Shown here: positions 1 through 8,166 of the stretch, piece after piece
How the letters are laid out: each line of letters starts with the position of its first letter
Numbering within the stretch: position 1 is the stretch's first letter
Assembly: GCF_003855495.1 (NCBI RefSeq)
Contig: NZ_CP034086.1
Span: 1,364,001-1,428,000, forward strand
Source of the DNA: Methylocystis rosea
GTDB lineage: Bacteria; Pseudomonadota; Alphaproteobacteria; Rhizobiales; Beijerinckiaceae
Direction of reading: 5' to 3'
Length of the DNA: 64,000 nucleotides
Notes under the pieces: model-generated
The model's database searches: none
What the model was told of the DNA's origin: nothing
The model's input: only the letters and a program-made list of their open reading frames with translations
Position numbers and translations under genes: made by a program

Positions 1-280
1 TCCTCCTCCTTCATGCCTGTCGCGCGCCAGAGGCCGCGCGCGCCCGCCATGTTGCGGCCGTGGGTCGTCGTGCGTGAACGATAAGGAGGCATTGAACTCT
101 CGCCGTCGCAAGGCTCGTCGTTCGAGCCTTTCCAAAGACGACTATCGCAGCGAACGCACCGCTGCAACTGCGGTTGGAGCAGACGAAGCCGCGGCGTTCG
201 CACCGTTTAGCCCTGCGCGCGCGCCGGGCAGGACAGGGTCAGCGTGGGCGCGAGCTTTGGCGCCAGGCTTTACCTAAACG

Positions 281-300
281 CGCGCCGCTTAAGCGGCGCG
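281..300. repeat. perfect 20-bp palindrome at carrier-protein stop codon
   Basis: The 20 bases CGCGCCGCTTAAGCGGCGCG read the same on both strands. The palindrome contains the TAA stop of the minus-strand carrier-protein gene (289-291). With almost no loop and no T-run it is not a classic intrinsic terminator. It could form a cruciform or a short hairpin in the mRNA and so protect or end the transcript, or it could be a protein-binding site. Function is inferred only. Confidence 0.45.
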
Positions 301-546
301 GCGCTCCGCTGACGGCGCCAATTTGCTGACGCAGTCTCGAATGGCGGCAATCGAAGCGAAGCTTTGTCGCCGAAGCATGGAGACCGGGAACTCGACGTCG
401 AAGGCTTCTTCCAGCGCGAGCATGGTGCGGATGGCGGCAAAGGGCGTCAGCCCTGCGCTGTAGAGATCGTCCGAATCCGACAGATGCTCCACGGGGGTAT
501 GCAGACGGCCGTGCTCTTGCAGCAAACGGCGTATCGTATCAATCAT
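289..546 (-). CDS. acyl/aminoacyl carrier protein-like, phosphopantetheine Ser replaced by Pro
   Basis: An 85-residue acidic helical protein of the carrier-protein fold. It resembles the stand-alone carrier proteins that partner aminoacyl-tRNA-synthetase-like amino acid:[carrier protein] ligases in Bradyrhizobium and relatives. The family signature is visible as SDSDDLYSAGLTPFAAIRTM around residues 23-42, followed by LALEEAFDVEFP. In the family the residue after GLT is the serine that receives 4'-phosphopantetheine; here the codon is CCC, Pro35. As read, the protein cannot be loaded in the normal way. The start at 546 follows a GGAG eight bases upstream; an in-frame start at 624 is less likely. 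No ligase partner lies to its right; the left side is cut by the window. Confidence 0.75.
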   Translation of the reverse strand: MIDTIRRLLQEHGRLHTPVEHLSDSDDLYSAGLTPFAAIRTMLALEEAFDVEFPVSMLRRQSFASIAAIRDCVSKLAPSAERRAA

Positions 547-779
547 TGATCCAACTCCAGGAGCGCCGCCGTTGAGGCGGGCTGCAGCGTTGTTGTCGCG
601 ATAAGCGCGAGGGTTTCCTAACAACCTTAACTAGCGCGCCAAGGATTCGCGCGCCTCGCCTGAACGCAGGATGAATTCGCCGCGCATACGCCGAGTCGTG
701 GCTTACAAATGGTTAATCTAATTCACCGCCGCGCGCGGTGATGTGGCCGTTTCTTTTGACCTGCGCTATGTTAGCGGCC

Positions 780-1535
780 ATGCGAACGCCGCTGCTTCTT
801 CCGCTGACGATCGTGGTCTTTCTTGGAGCCCTGCCGGCCGGAATCGCGCTGGCGGCGGCGTCGGAGACGCCTTCGATCGAATCATTGGGCGAGGAGGAGG
901 GCGATTTCCTTTTCATCCCAGGGATTGGAAGGATTCCGCTGCCGCCTGGGACCCGCGCGCTCGGCCCGGGACAAGGCGGTCGCGATGTTGATCCCGAGCG
1001 GCGCGCGCCGGCCGCCGCAGCGCCGCCCCCGCCCAAGGACCCCGCCCAGCAGCGCGCCGAAGAGATGGCGCGGCTTTATCTTCGCCTGGAGCAGGCCGAA
1101 GACGAGCGGGAGGCGAAGGGCGTTTCGGCGGCGATCCTCAGCCGCTGGGCGCATTCGGAGTCGGACACGATCAATCTGCTTGCGGCGCGCGCCCTTGCGG
1201 CGGACGCGGCCGGCGCACCGCCTCTCGCCCTGAAGCTTCTCGACTATGTGGTCGCCCTCTCGCCGCAATGGACGGAGGGCTATGTTCAGCGCGCCAAGGT
1301 GCGGGCGGAGCAGGGGGACGACAGCGGCGCGATCGCCGACCTCGAGACCGCAGCGACGCTTGAGCCGAAGCGTTTTGACGCGCTCGCCGCTCTTGGCGCG
1401 CTCAAGGCGAAGACCGGCGACAAGAAAGGGGCGCTCGCCGCCTATCGAAAGTCGCTGGCGATCGCGCCCCAGCAGGAGTCGCTTCAAAAGATCGAGGAGC
1501 GCCTGCATATTGAAGTCGAGGGGCGCGACATCTGA
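780..1535 (+). CDS. exported tetratricopeptide-repeat protein
   Basis: About 251 residues. A signal peptide is visible (positively charged start, hydrophobic stretch to about residue 25, then ALAAAS), so the product is probably periplasmic. A Pro/Ala-rich linker (about residues 70-90) leads to two or three TPR-like helical pairs between about 125 and 245, for example the segments around [18 protein letters not shown] and [19 protein letters not shown]. TPRs mediate protein-protein contacts; no partner is evident. I chose the ATG at 780 rather than 738 because it starts directly before the signal peptide. The next gene starts 17 bases downstream. Confidence 0.8.
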   Translation: MRTPLLLPLTIVVFLGALPAGIALAAASETPSIESLGEEEGDFLFIPGIGRIPLPPGTRALGPGQGGRDVDPERRAPAAAAPPPPKDPAQQRAEEMARLYLRLEQAEDEREAKGVSAAILSRWAHSESDTINLLAARALAADAAGAPPLALKLLDYVVALSPQWTEGYVQRAKVRAEQGDDSGAIADLETAATLEPKRFDALAALGALKAKTGDKKGALAAYRKSLAIAPQQESLQKIEERLHIEVEGRDI

Positions 1536-1552
1536 ACGCTGCGGGGAATGCG

Positions 1553-2164
1553 ATGACGACGACCGACAGGCAGGCCGCGGGCGTGGTTGCGCCCGAAGCG
1601 CTGGAGCAGCTCTTTACGGGAGCGCGGACCCACAATGGCTGGCTTCCCAAAGACGTGCCGGACAGCCTGCTCGAACTCGCCGTGGACTACGCGAAATGGG
1701 GGCCGACAAGCGCCAACTGTTCGCCGATGCGCATCATTTTCGTGCGCTCGCCCGAGGCGAAGGCCCGGCTCGCCCCGGCGATGTCGGACGCCAATCGTCC
1801 GAAGACCCTGGCCGCGCCCGCCACTGCAATCGTCGGCTATGATCTCGATTTCACGGAGACTCTCCCTCACCTTTATCCGGCGACGGACGCGCGTTCCTGG
1901 TTCATCGGCAATGAGACGCTGATCGAGGAGACGGCCTTTCGCAACGGCTCGTTGCAGGGCGCCTATCTCCTGCTCGCGCTGCGCGCGGTGGGTCTCGATT
2001 GCGGACCGATGAGCGGTTTCGACAGGGCGAAGGTCGACGCGGAATTCTTCCAGGGAACGCGGATAAAGTCGAATTTTCTGATCAACATCGGCTACGGTGA
2101 TCCCGCAAAGCTCTATCCTCGCGGCCCGCGGCTCGCTTGTGAGGAGATCGCCAGTATTCTTTAG
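1553..2164 (+). CDS. malonic semialdehyde reductase / nitroreductase family (RutE-HadB type)
   Basis: A 203-residue FMN-dependent nitroreductase-fold protein. The segments ARTHNGW near the start, [15 protein letters not shown] around residues 46-60 and the C-terminal INIGYGD are typical of the RutE/HadB group, which reduces malonic semialdehyde to 3-hydroxypropionate with NAD(P)H in uracil breakdown. No other rut genes are nearby, so the physiological substrate here is open; related enzymes act on various aldehydes or nitro compounds. The ATG is preceded by a GGGGAA-type ribosome site. It is closely spaced with the TPR gene before it and doxX after it, and probably co-transcribed with them. 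Confidence 0.85.
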   Translation: MTTTDRQAAGVVAPEALEQLFTGARTHNGWLPKDVPDSLLELAVDYAKWGPTSANCSPMRIIFVRSPEAKARLAPAMSDANRPKTLAAPATAIVGYDLDFTETLPHLYPATDARSWFIGNETLIEETAFRNGSLQGAYLLLALRAVGLDCGPMSGFDRAKVDAEFFQGTRIKSNFLINIGYGDPAKLYPRGPRLACEEIASIL

Positions 2165-2175
2165 GAGGCCAACTT

Positions 2176-2565
2176 ATGACTCTACGAATCATTCCCCAGC
2201 GCTTCGCCCCGCACGCCCAAGGGCTGCTGCGCATCGCAGCCGCTCTGCTGTTCATGCAGCACGGCGCGGCCAAGCTCTTCGGCGTTCCGCATGTCGCGAT
2301 GTTCGAGGACCTGAAGCTGTTCTCCCTCTTGGGCGCGGCCGGAATCATAGAGCTTTTCGGCGGCCTGCTGCTGCTGCTCGGCCTCTTCACCCGGCCTGTC
2401 GCCTTTATTCTTTCGGGCCAGATGGCGGTCGCTTATTTCTTTTTCCACGCCGGCCAGGATTTGTGGCCGCTCCTCAACAAGGGAGAGCTCGCCGCGCTCT
2501 ACTGCTTCGTATTTCTGTTCTTTGCAGCGGCCGGGCCCGGCGCTTTCGCGATCGACCGCGAGTGA
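2176..2565 (+). CDS. DoxX family membrane protein
   Basis: A 129-residue integral membrane protein with about four hydrophobic segments. The DoxX hallmark is visible early (RIAAALLFMQHGAAKLFG), followed by GIIELFGGLLLLLGLFTRP and ayfFFHAGQDLWPLLNKGE. DoxX-like proteins are small inner-membrane subunits of quinone-linked or redox complexes, but most family members have no assigned role. A strong AGGAGG ribosome site precedes the ATG. The gene lies 11 bases after the reductase gene, so a shared transcript is likely; a functional link to redox stress is only inference. Confidence 0.85.
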   Translation: MTLRIIPQRFAPHAQGLLRIAAALLFMQHGAAKLFGVPHVAMFEDLKLFSLLGAAGIIELFGGLLLLLGLFTRPVAFILSGQMAVAYFFFHAGQDLWPLLNKGELAALYCFVFLFFAAAGPGAFAIDRE

Positions 2566-2644
2566 CTTAGCCCTTCGCAAGCGAATCCCGGCGGCGACGC
2601 CCTTTCTATTGACATTGGGGACGGGGGACATATTCCCTTGCGGT

Positions 2645-3253
2645 ATGTCCCAGACGGCCTTCACCGCCAAGCGTCGGTCTCAAGCCTTGGCGCTGCCTAA
2701 TCTGCTGACCTATGGCCGCATGGCCGCCGTCCCGGTGGTGGCGGGGCTGCTCCTTGGCTTTACGGAGCACTGGGCGCGGTGGGCCGCGCTCGGCATTTTC
2801 ATCGCCGCCGGGGTGACGGACTTTCTCGACGGCTATTTCGCGAGAATCTGGCAGCAGCACTCGCCGCTCGGGCGGATGCTGGACCCCATTGCGGACAAGT
2901 TGCTCGTCGCGACGACCCTGATGGCGCTCGTCGCCGATCGAACTGTCGCGGGCTGGACGATCTGGGCGGCGATCATCATCCTGTGCCGCGAAATCCTCGT
3001 GTCCGGCCTGCGGGAGCACCTGGCCGAGCTCAAGGTGCGCTTGCCTGTCTCCGCCATCGCCAAATGGAAGACGGCGGCGCAGCTCGTGGCGCTGGGCTTT
3101 CTGATCGCCGGACCGGCCGGCGAAGTCGTTCTCCCCGGCACGGTCAAGATCGGCGCGGCGCTCTTGTGGGCCGCGGCGATTTTGACGCTTTACACCGGGT
3201 TCGACTATCTGCAGTCGGCGTGGAACCACTTCGGAGAAGACGAGGCGACATGA
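2645..3253 (+). CDS. pgsA: CDP-diacylglycerol-glycerol-3-phosphate 3-phosphatidyltransferase
   Basis: A 202-residue membrane enzyme that makes phosphatidylglycerol phosphate from CDP-diacylglycerol and glycerol-3-phosphate, the committed step to phosphatidylglycerol and cardiolipin. The complete CDP-alcohol phosphotransferase signature D-x2-D-G-x2-A-R-x8-G-x3-D-x3-D is present: TDFLDGYFAR at about residues 58-67, then LGRMLDPIADK. NLLTYGRM near the N-terminus is also typical. Several hydrophobic segments follow. I chose the ATG at 2645 (MSQTAF), because the in-frame extension back to 2522 overlaps doxX and is not conserved-looking. The stop overlaps the moaD start (ATGA). Confidence 0.95.
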   Translation: MSQTAFTAKRRSQALALPNLLTYGRMAAVPVVAGLLLGFTEHWARWAALGIFIAAGVTDFLDGYFARIWQQHSPLGRMLDPIADKLLVATTLMALVADRTVAGWTIWAAIIILCREILVSGLREHLAELKVRLPVSAIAKWKTAAQLVALGFLIAGPAGEVVLPGTVKIGAALLWAAAILTLYTGFDYLQSAWNHFGEDEAT

Positions 3254-3501
3254 AGGCGCTGTATTTCGCTTGGGTGCGCGAGCGCATCGGTCTGGCGGAA
3301 GAGGAGATCGCGCCGCCGCGTGAAGTCGTCACGGTCCGTGAGCTGATCGACTGGCTGTCGGCGCGGGACGAGGGATATGCGGCCGCTTTCGCCAATCCGG
3401 CGACGATCCGCGCGGCCCTCGACAAGACGCATGCGGCGCCTGACGCGCCAATCGGCGCAGCAAGGGAGATCGCCTTCTTCCCGCCGATGACGGGCGGCTG
3501 A
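3250..3501 (+). CDS. moaD: molybdopterin synthase small subunit (sulfur carrier)
   Basis: An 83-residue ubiquitin-fold sulfur carrier ending in the required Gly-Gly (PPMTGG). The C-terminal glycine is adenylated and thiocarboxylated by MoeB and then donates sulfur to precursor Z in the MoaD-MoaE complex. The start MKALYFAWVRERIG and the final VAFFPPVTGG-like motif are family hallmarks. The ATG overlaps the pgsA stop as ATGA, implying translational coupling. moaE follows one base after the stop. Together with mobA at 7507 it supports active molybdenum cofactor synthesis. Confidence 0.95.
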   Translation: MKALYFAWVRERIGLAEEEIAPPREVVTVRELIDWLSARDEGYAAAFANPATIRAALDKTHAAPDAPIGAAREIAFFPPMTGG

Positions 3502-3502
3502 G

Positions 3503-3970
3503 ATGGCGCCGCGGCCGACTCCGGCGGTGCGCGTGCAAGCGGAAGATTTCGATCTTGGGCGGGAACAGGCGCTGCTGACGCGCGGGCGGCGTGACATCGG
3601 CGCGCTCGTCAGCTTCGTGGGCCTCTGCAGGGACGAGGACGGCGCGCTCGAGGCTTTGGAGCTCGAACATTATCCCGGAATGGCTGAGGCCGAGATTCGC
3701 CGCGTCGCCGACGAAGCGCTCGAACGATGGCCTTTGCAGGGGTTGACCGTCATACACCGCTTCGGCCGCATCCAACCGGGCGAACAGATCGTTCTGGTGC
3801 TCGCGGCGGCGCGCCACCGCGCGGACGCTTTCGCCGCCGCGGCGTTTTTGATGGATTTTCTTAAAACCCGCGCGCCCTTTTGGAAAAAGGAACGGCGCGC
3901 GGATGGCGCGCCCGGCGACTGGGTCAGCGCGAAATCCGAGGACGATGCGGCCGCGGACCGTTGGCGCTAG
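3503..3970 (+). CDS. moaE: molybdopterin synthase catalytic subunit
   Basis: A 155-residue large subunit of molybdopterin synthase, which transfers two sulfurs from MoaD thiocarboxylate to cyclic pyranopterin monophosphate. Visible family features are the GALVSFVGLCRDEDG-like N-terminal strand, LELEHYPGMAEAEI, and the catalytic lysine region FLMDFLKTRAPFWKKE near residues 113-129, where the conserved lysines lie. It is the third gene of the pgsA-moaD-moaE run. Its stop overlaps by three bases the stop of the convergent membrane-protein gene. Confidence 0.95.
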   Translation: MAPRPTPAVRVQAEDFDLGREQALLTRGRRDIGALVSFVGLCRDEDGALEALELEHYPGMAEAEIRRVADEALERWPLQGLTVIHRFGRIQPGEQIVLVLAAARHRADAFAAAAFLMDFLKTRAPFWKKERRADGAPGDWVSAKSEDDAAADRWR

Positions 3971-4545
3971 ATCAGCTGTTGCGGCGCGATCAGATGCACG
4001 ACCCACCCGTGGAGCGCGACGGTCGCGACGACCAGAAAGAGCGTCGCGAGCGTGAAAACGTCGAGGTTTTCCCGTGGCACGCGCATCATCGTCGGCAGCC
4101 CGACGGAAAAAACATAGATTCCATAGAAGCCGAGCACGTCCAGCCATCGCAGGCCCGGAATCAGGCCAAACAGCGAGGCGAGCCAGACCGGCGTGTACGA
4201 ATAGGCGGTCAGCATCAGAGCGCGGCGGTCGTCGGTCTTCCCATCAAAATGCGGCGCAATGGCCGATATGACGAAGGCGACGATAAAAAACGCCGGCAGG
4301 CTCAGCAGATACTGAACGAAGGCGCGATAAAGCCCGCCCGTGAACGTCGGGTGCATGATTCCCTGCGGGCCGTGGGAGAAGCCGAAAAGCCATGAGCTGA
4401 AGAAGCTCGCGAAGGGCGGAAGAAGCGCCAATATCGCAATATAATTGCGATAGAGATCGAAGATGGACGTTTCCTCTTCGGAGATTTTTGCCCATTCGCT
4501 CTGCGGCGCGAGGATTAAGCCCTTGATCCGCGATAGCAACTGCAT
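3967..4545 (-). CDS. Yip1-family membrane protein
   Basis: About 192 residues with five or six predicted membrane segments (for example NYIAILALLPPFASFFSSWL, the YLLSLPAFFIVAFVISAIA segment and TLATLFLVVATVALHGWVV). The cytoplasmic N-terminus MQLLSRIKGLILAPQSEWAK and the central TDDRRALMLTAYSYTPVWLA are characteristic of bacterial Yip1-domain proteins, whose role is unknown. The start at 4545 is preceded by GGAGG five bases upstream; the longer frame to 4695 would overlap the divergent gene. It is divergent from the flippase-like gene, with about 150 bases between them. Confidence 0.8.
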   Translation of the reverse strand: MQLLSRIKGLILAPQSEWAKISEEETSIFDLYRNYIAILALLPPFASFFSSWLFGFSHGPQGIMHPTFTGGLYRAFVQYLLSLPAFFIVAFVISAIAPHFDGKTDDRRALMLTAYSYTPVWLASLFGLIPGLRWLDVLGFYGIYVFSVGLPTMMRVPRENLDVFTLATLFLVVATVALHGWVVHLIAPQQLI

Positions 4546-4693
4546 TCCGGCCTCCATTGATTTGCCGCAAGCGCTAATTACCGAGGCGGTCATGGAGCCG
4601 GGCTTGCGGGCGCCGGGTCCTCCATGCGAGGGAGAGTGCGGCCAGCTGCGGCCGGTTTGATGATCCACGGTGAAATCTAACGCGACGGGCCGC

Positions 4694-5677
4694 ATGAGAA
4701 AACTACTGGAATATTTTTGGCCGTTCGTCGGCCTTGTCGCGGTCGTCGCCTCTTTTTTCCTTCTCTATCACGAATTCAAGGGAGAATCGGTCGGCGCCGA
4801 GGTTTGGGCCAATCTCCAGGCCATTCCGACGAGCCGCTATCTGTTCGCTGGCCTGTCGACGCTTGTCGCCTATGCGGCGCTCGCCTGGTACGATCGCATC
4901 GCGCTCCTGCACCTGGGCGTCAAACACATCAATTGGCTGTTTATCTCGGTTTGTTCGTTTACGACCTACGCCTTGTCTCACAACATCGGCGCAAGCGTTT
5001 TCTCGGGCGCAATGGTGCGCTATCGCGCCTATTCCACCAAGGGACTGACGGCGACGCAGGTCGCCACGCTGGTGGTGTTGTGCTCCTACACCTTCGGCTT
5101 CGGCAATGTGCTGCTCGCTGGCCTTTTGCTGACCTATGACCCCGCGATCATGCAAAGACTGTCGGGCTTCCTACCGGACATCATTACAAACCCGAACACA
5201 GCGCTCGTCGTCGGTCTGTCGTGCCTGGCCTTCGTCGTTATCTACATTCTCGGATCGCTCATGCATTTTCGCGCGATCCGGCTGTTCGGGCGGTTCGAGA
5301 TTCTCTATCCGCGCCCCGGCATCATGCTGCGCCAGCTCTTCGCGGCTCCCTTGGAGCTCATTGGCGCCGCCGGCATCATCTATTTCGCGCTGCCGGAGCA
5401 GGGCAATCCTGGCTTTCTCGTCGTGCTCGGCGCGTTTCTCTTGTCCTTTTCGGCGGCTTTGGTGTCCCATGCGCCGGGCGGACTCGGCGTCTTCGAGCTG
5501 CTGTTCATCAATGTCATGCCGGATGTGCCGCGGCTGAAGGTCTTGGCTGCGCTGCTCGTCTGGCGCCTCTTCTACCTCATCGTCCCGCTGCTGATCGCGC
5601 TCGTCGTCGTCGCGCTTTTTGAACGCAAGAAACTCGTCGAGCGCTGGCGCCGGATAGAGGAACAGCCCCAAAAATAA
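4694..5677 (+). CDS. lysylphosphatidylglycerol flippase-like (MprF N-domain / YbhN) membrane protein
   Basis: About 327 residues with eight or more hydrophobic helices. The motifs YALSHNIGASVFSGAMVRYR (about residues 95-115) and SFSAALVSHAPGGLGVFELL (about 256-275) are those of the UPF0104/YbhN family, the same fold as the flippase half of MprF. No C-terminal GNAT-like lysyl-transferase domain is present, so it is not a full MprF. A role in moving a lipid or polyprenyl substrate across the inner membrane is inferred from the family. An alternative GTG start lies at 4670. A hairpin follows directly after the stop. Confidence 0.85.
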   Translation: MRKLLEYFWPFVGLVAVVASFFLLYHEFKGESVGAEVWANLQAIPTSRYLFAGLSTLVAYAALAWYDRIALLHLGVKHINWLFISVCSFTTYALSHNIGASVFSGAMVRYRAYSTKGLTATQVATLVVLCSYTFGFGNVLLAGLLLTYDPAIMQRLSGFLPDIITNPNTALVVGLSCLAFVVIYILGSLMHFRAIRLFGRFEILYPRPGIMLRQLFAAPLELIGAAGIIYFALPEQGNPGFLVVLGAFLLSFSAALVSHAPGGLGVFELLFINVMPDVPRLKVLAALLVWRLFYLIVPLLIALVVVALFERKKLVERWRRIEEQPQK

Positions 5678-5704
5678 AACGCCGGCCATCGCGGACCGGC
5701 GTTT
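5677..5704. terminator. hairpin between convergent genes
   Basis: AAACGCCGG (5677-5685) pairs perfectly with CCGGCGTTT (5696-5704) around a 10-base loop. The stem begins at the stop codon of the plus-strand flippase-like gene and lies 28 bases beyond the stop of minus-strand sciP. The A-tract on one side and the T-tract on the other would allow it to end transcripts from both directions, although the T-runs are short. Confidence 0.6.
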
Positions 5705-5731
5705 CGAACGTCTCGGCGTCTGTCGCCGCGT

Positions 5732-6007
5732 TCACATGCGATATTGCTGAAGGCGCGTGGTCCGTAGTCCGGCGAGGCCGTGCTGGTCAATCGACATCTG
5801 CCAGCTCAGGAATTCGTCCACCGTCAGCGTGTAGCGACTGCAGGCTTCGTCGAGCGAGAGCAGGCCGCCGCGCACCGCCGCCACCACTTCCGCCTTACGC
5901 CGTATCACCCAGCGTTTGGTCGAAGCGGGAGGTAAATCCGCAATGGTCAGCGGACTGCCATCGGGACCGATGACATATTTGACACGGGGACGGTGCGTCT
6001 CGGTCAT
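5732..6007 (-). CDS. sciP: CtrA inhibitor SciP (DUF1153)
   Basis: A 91-residue small helix-turn-helix protein, nearly invariant in alphaproteobacteria. The segments RPRVKYVIGPDGSPLTIADL, TKRWVIRRKAEVVAAVRGGL and the C-terminal SIDQHGLAGLR identify it clearly. In Caulobacter SciP binds CtrA and blocks its transcription of G1-inappropriate genes. ATG 6007 gives the standard N-terminus MTETHRP; a GTG at 6016 is an in-frame alternative. A near-consensus CtrA box lies 57-71 bases upstream, which would match the known activation of sciP by CtrA. Confidence 0.95.
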   Translation of the reverse strand: MTETHRPRVKYVIGPDGSPLTIADLPPASTKRWVIRRKAEVVAAVRGGLLSLDEACSRYTLTVDEFLSWQMSIDQHGLAGLRTTRLQQYRM

Positions 6008-6063
6008 CTCACTCACTCGCTACTCAAACAGCCACGTTGTAGCGTCTTTATAAAGGCGCCGCT

Positions 6064-6078
6064 TTAAGAATTGCCTAA
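6064..6078 (-). promoter_or_regulatory. candidate CtrA-binding site upstream of sciP
   Basis: Read on the minus strand the sequence is TTAG-GCAATTC-TTAA. This matches the CtrA consensus TTAA-N7-TTAA with one mismatch in the first half-site and exact spacing. It lies 57-71 bases upstream of the sciP ATG, inside an AT-rich stretch (about 6040-6125) in otherwise GC-rich DNA. CtrA activation of sciP is established in Caulobacter; binding here is inferred. Confidence 0.5.
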
Positions 6079-6276
6079 ACGGATAGCCTCTATAAGCAAT
6101 GGAAAATAAACTAAATTTTAGGAATATGCGGCGTTCGGAGACTTGGCGCGCCGCCCGCTCGCCCGCCAATACCAGAGCCGCTTACGCTTTTGCCTGGATT
6201 TGCTTGCATCGAGCGTCTTACGCCTGCTCGGCAAGGTTAGCGTCTCGAGCATCGACCGTATTGATTTGTCGAAGCG

Positions 6277-7008
6277 CTAAAAACGCGTCGTTAACTGCGT
6301 CAACCATTCTGGCGAAGCCGTGACAAGCGCCGTCTCCAACGTCTTGTCATAGCCTGACACGATCAACACGCCAATCAGGACGAGCGACGCGCCGAGCGCT
6401 TGCTTCGCCTGTTTTCCAACGGTCAGCAGCCGGTCGCGCCAACGCGCCATCGCCTGCCGCGAGAGGGCTCCAAGCAACATCAGCGGCGCGGCCGCGCCGA
6501 GACCGAACGCGGCCATCGTCGCCGCGACGGCGCTCAGGTCTTCGCCGCGTGCCGCGAGCACCGATGCGGCGCCGAGCGTCGGACCCACACAAGGGCTCCA
6601 GACGGCGCCAAGCAGTAAGCCGACGCCAAACTGACCGAACATTCCGCCGCGAGCCGCGTCGCCAAAGGCCGCGCTCAACCTGTCGCTGATCGGCCCGCCG
6701 GCGGCGGCGACGCGCGCCTGCAGCTCAGGCGCAAGCAGGATCACGCCCAGTGCGATCAGCAAAGCCGCCGCGATGAGCCGCAGCGAATCTCCATCGAGGC
6801 CGACGGCGAAGCCGATCGTCGCCATGAAAAGGCCGATCGCGACGAAGGATAGGGCGACGCCCAGCGCCAGAAGCGCCGGCGCGTAGCGATGCTCCGCCGC
6901 CGCGGCGCCGAGCACCAAAGGTAAAAGCGGGAGGACGCAGGGCGACAAAATCGAGAGCAGGCCGGCGACAAGGGCGACGCCGAAGGCGCCAAGCGCGCTC
7001 GCGTCCAT
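6277..7008 (-). CDS. ccdA: CcdA-type thiol-disulfide transmembrane transporter
   Basis: A 243-residue protein with six predicted membrane helices and the two signature cysteine motifs of the CcdA/DsbD-beta family: LSPCVLPLLPLVLG (Cys24) and WSPCVGPTLG (about Cys139). The two cysteines carry electrons from cytoplasmic thioredoxin across the membrane to periplasmic thiol proteins. Its obvious partner is the exported thioredoxin encoded four bases upstream in the same operon. Targets could be cytochrome c maturation or periplasmic disulfide repair; no ccm genes are in the window to decide. Confidence 0.9.
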   Translation of the reverse strand: MDASALGAFGVALVAGLLSILSPCVLPLLPLVLGAAAAEHRYAPALLALGVALSFVAIGLFMATIGFAVGLDGDSLRLIAAALLIALGVILLAPELQARVAAAGGPISDRLSAAFGDAARGGMFGQFGVGLLLGAVWSPCVGPTLGAASVLAARGEDLSAVAATMAAFGLGAAAPLMLLGALSRQAMARWRDRLLTVGKQAKQALGASLVLIGVLIVSGYDKTLETALVTASPEWLTQLTTRF

Positions 7009-7012
7009 CGAT

Positions 7013-7411
7013 TTACAGAGCCTTCGAGAGAAGCGCTGAAATTTCGCCCGGATCGGTCACCCCGACGGAGCGCCCGACTTCCTTATCGCCTTTGAAGACG
7101 ATGATCGTGCTTTGCCGGTTGGCCTTCAGCGTGCGGAGAGCGCTCTTCTGGCTGTCGAAATCGACGCGGAACATGGCGACGTCGGCATATTTCGGATCGG
7201 CTTCGACGCGCTGCATCGCCGGCTCCTGCGCGCGGCAGGTCGGACACCACGGCGCGTAAACATGCACGATGATCGACTTGCCGGCGGTCTGTGCGGCGGC
7301 GAAGGCCTGCGGCGTAAAACTCTGCTCTGCGGCGCCGGCGGGCGCGGCCGAAGAAAAGATCGCGGAAGCGAAAAGAAAGGCGAAAACGGCGAGTCGGCGG
7401 CGCGAAATCAT
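7013..7411 (-). CDS. exported thioredoxin-fold protein (WCPTC)
   Basis: A 132-residue protein with a signal peptide (MISRRR, hydrophobic core, cleavage near AGAAEQ at about residue 28) and a thioredoxin domain containing the active site APWCPTCRAQEP, Cys56 and Cys59. The cis-Pro region is replaced by the STIIVFKGDKEVGRSVG segment typical of short thioredoxins. It probably works in the periplasm as a reductant recharged by CcdA, whose gene starts four bases after this stop. The pair resembles a minimal DsbD system split into two proteins. Confidence 0.9.
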   Translation of the reverse strand: MISRRRLAVFAFLFASAIFSSAAPAGAAEQSFTPQAFAAAQTAGKSIIVHVYAPWCPTCRAQEPAMQRVEADPKYADVAMFRVDFDSQKSALRTLKANRQSTIIVFKGDKEVGRSVGVTDPGEISALLSKAL

Positions 7412-7506
7412 GTGCTTCCCTCGAAAGGCTGCCCCTTGCGCGAGCGGCGCTCAGGGTTATGAACGAACATAATGGCGCCCCTCTTTGAAACCAAACCGGA
7501 CAGCGC

Positions 7507-8121
7507 ATGAACGACTGCATCGGCGTCATCCTCGCCGGCGGGTTGGCGCGGCGCATGGGCGGGGGCGACAAGCCGCTCGTCGAGATCGCCGGCCGGCCGA
7601 TTCTTCAGCATGTGATCGACCGCCTGAAGCCGCAGTGCGGCCTTCTCGCGATCAACGCCAACGGCGACCCTGTACGCTTTTCCGCTTTCGGACTGCCCGT
7701 CATCTGCGACAGCGTTGAAGGTTTCGCGGGGCCGCTCGCCGGCATCCTCGCCGGCATGGACTTTGGCGCCGCGAAAGGCGCGGCGCATGTGCTGAGCGCG
7801 CCGGGCGACACCCCGTTCCTGCCCGCCGATCTCCGCTCGCGACTTCAAGCCGCTCGGGCCAGTGCAGGCGCGACGATCGCCGTCGCCGCGTCGAATGGGC
7901 GAACCCATCACGCCGTGGCGCTGTGGCCGGTCGCGCTGCGCGAGGATTTGCGGCGCGCGCTCGTTGAGGAAGACGAGCGCAAAGTGTCGGCCTTCATCGG
8001 GCGTTATGCGAATACGATCGTCGATTGGCCGATCGAGCCCTACGACCCTTTCTTCAACGTCAACCGACCGGAGGATCTGGCGCGCGCCGAGGCGATAGCC
8101 AAGGAAGAGTCGCGCAGCTAA
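7507..8121 (+). CDS. mobA: molybdenum cofactor guanylyltransferase
   Basis: A 204-residue enzyme that joins GMP to molybdopterin to make the bis-MGD cofactor. The nucleotide-binding signature [20 protein letters not shown] (residues 6-25) fits the family pattern LAGG-x3-RMG-x2-DK exactly. [12 protein letters not shown] supplies the Mg-binding aspartate, and [11 protein letters not shown] near the C-terminus is also conserved. It complements moaD-moaE at 3.2-4.0 kb. Divergent from the thioredoxin gene, with about 95 bases for promoters. Confidence 0.95.
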   Translation: MNDCIGVILAGGLARRMGGGDKPLVEIAGRPILQHVIDRLKPQCGLLAINANGDPVRFSAFGLPVICDSVEGFAGPLAGILAGMDFGAAKGAAHVLSAPGDTPFLPADLRSRLQAARASAGATIAVAASNGRTHHAVALWPVALREDLRRALVEEDERKVSAFIGRYANTIVDWPIEPYDPFFNVNRPEDLARAEAIAKEESRS

Positions 8122-8166
8122 AATCGACGCGCAGCCAAGGCTGAAGAGACCGGCGCAGGACAGGAC

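Noticed and set aside
74..277. 67-codon plus-strand open frame near the left edge, with AAGGAGG at 83-89
   Set aside because: The purine-rich site is only two bases from the nearest in-frame TTG and after the GTG start, and the translation is low-complexity Arg/Ala. The region 1-288 otherwise shows nothing I can support.
6099..6323. 74-codon plus-strand frame between sciP and ccdA
   Set aside because: It overlaps the ccdA 3' end on the opposite strand, has no ribosome site, and its composition reads like out-of-frame sequence; the region is better explained as the sciP promoter.
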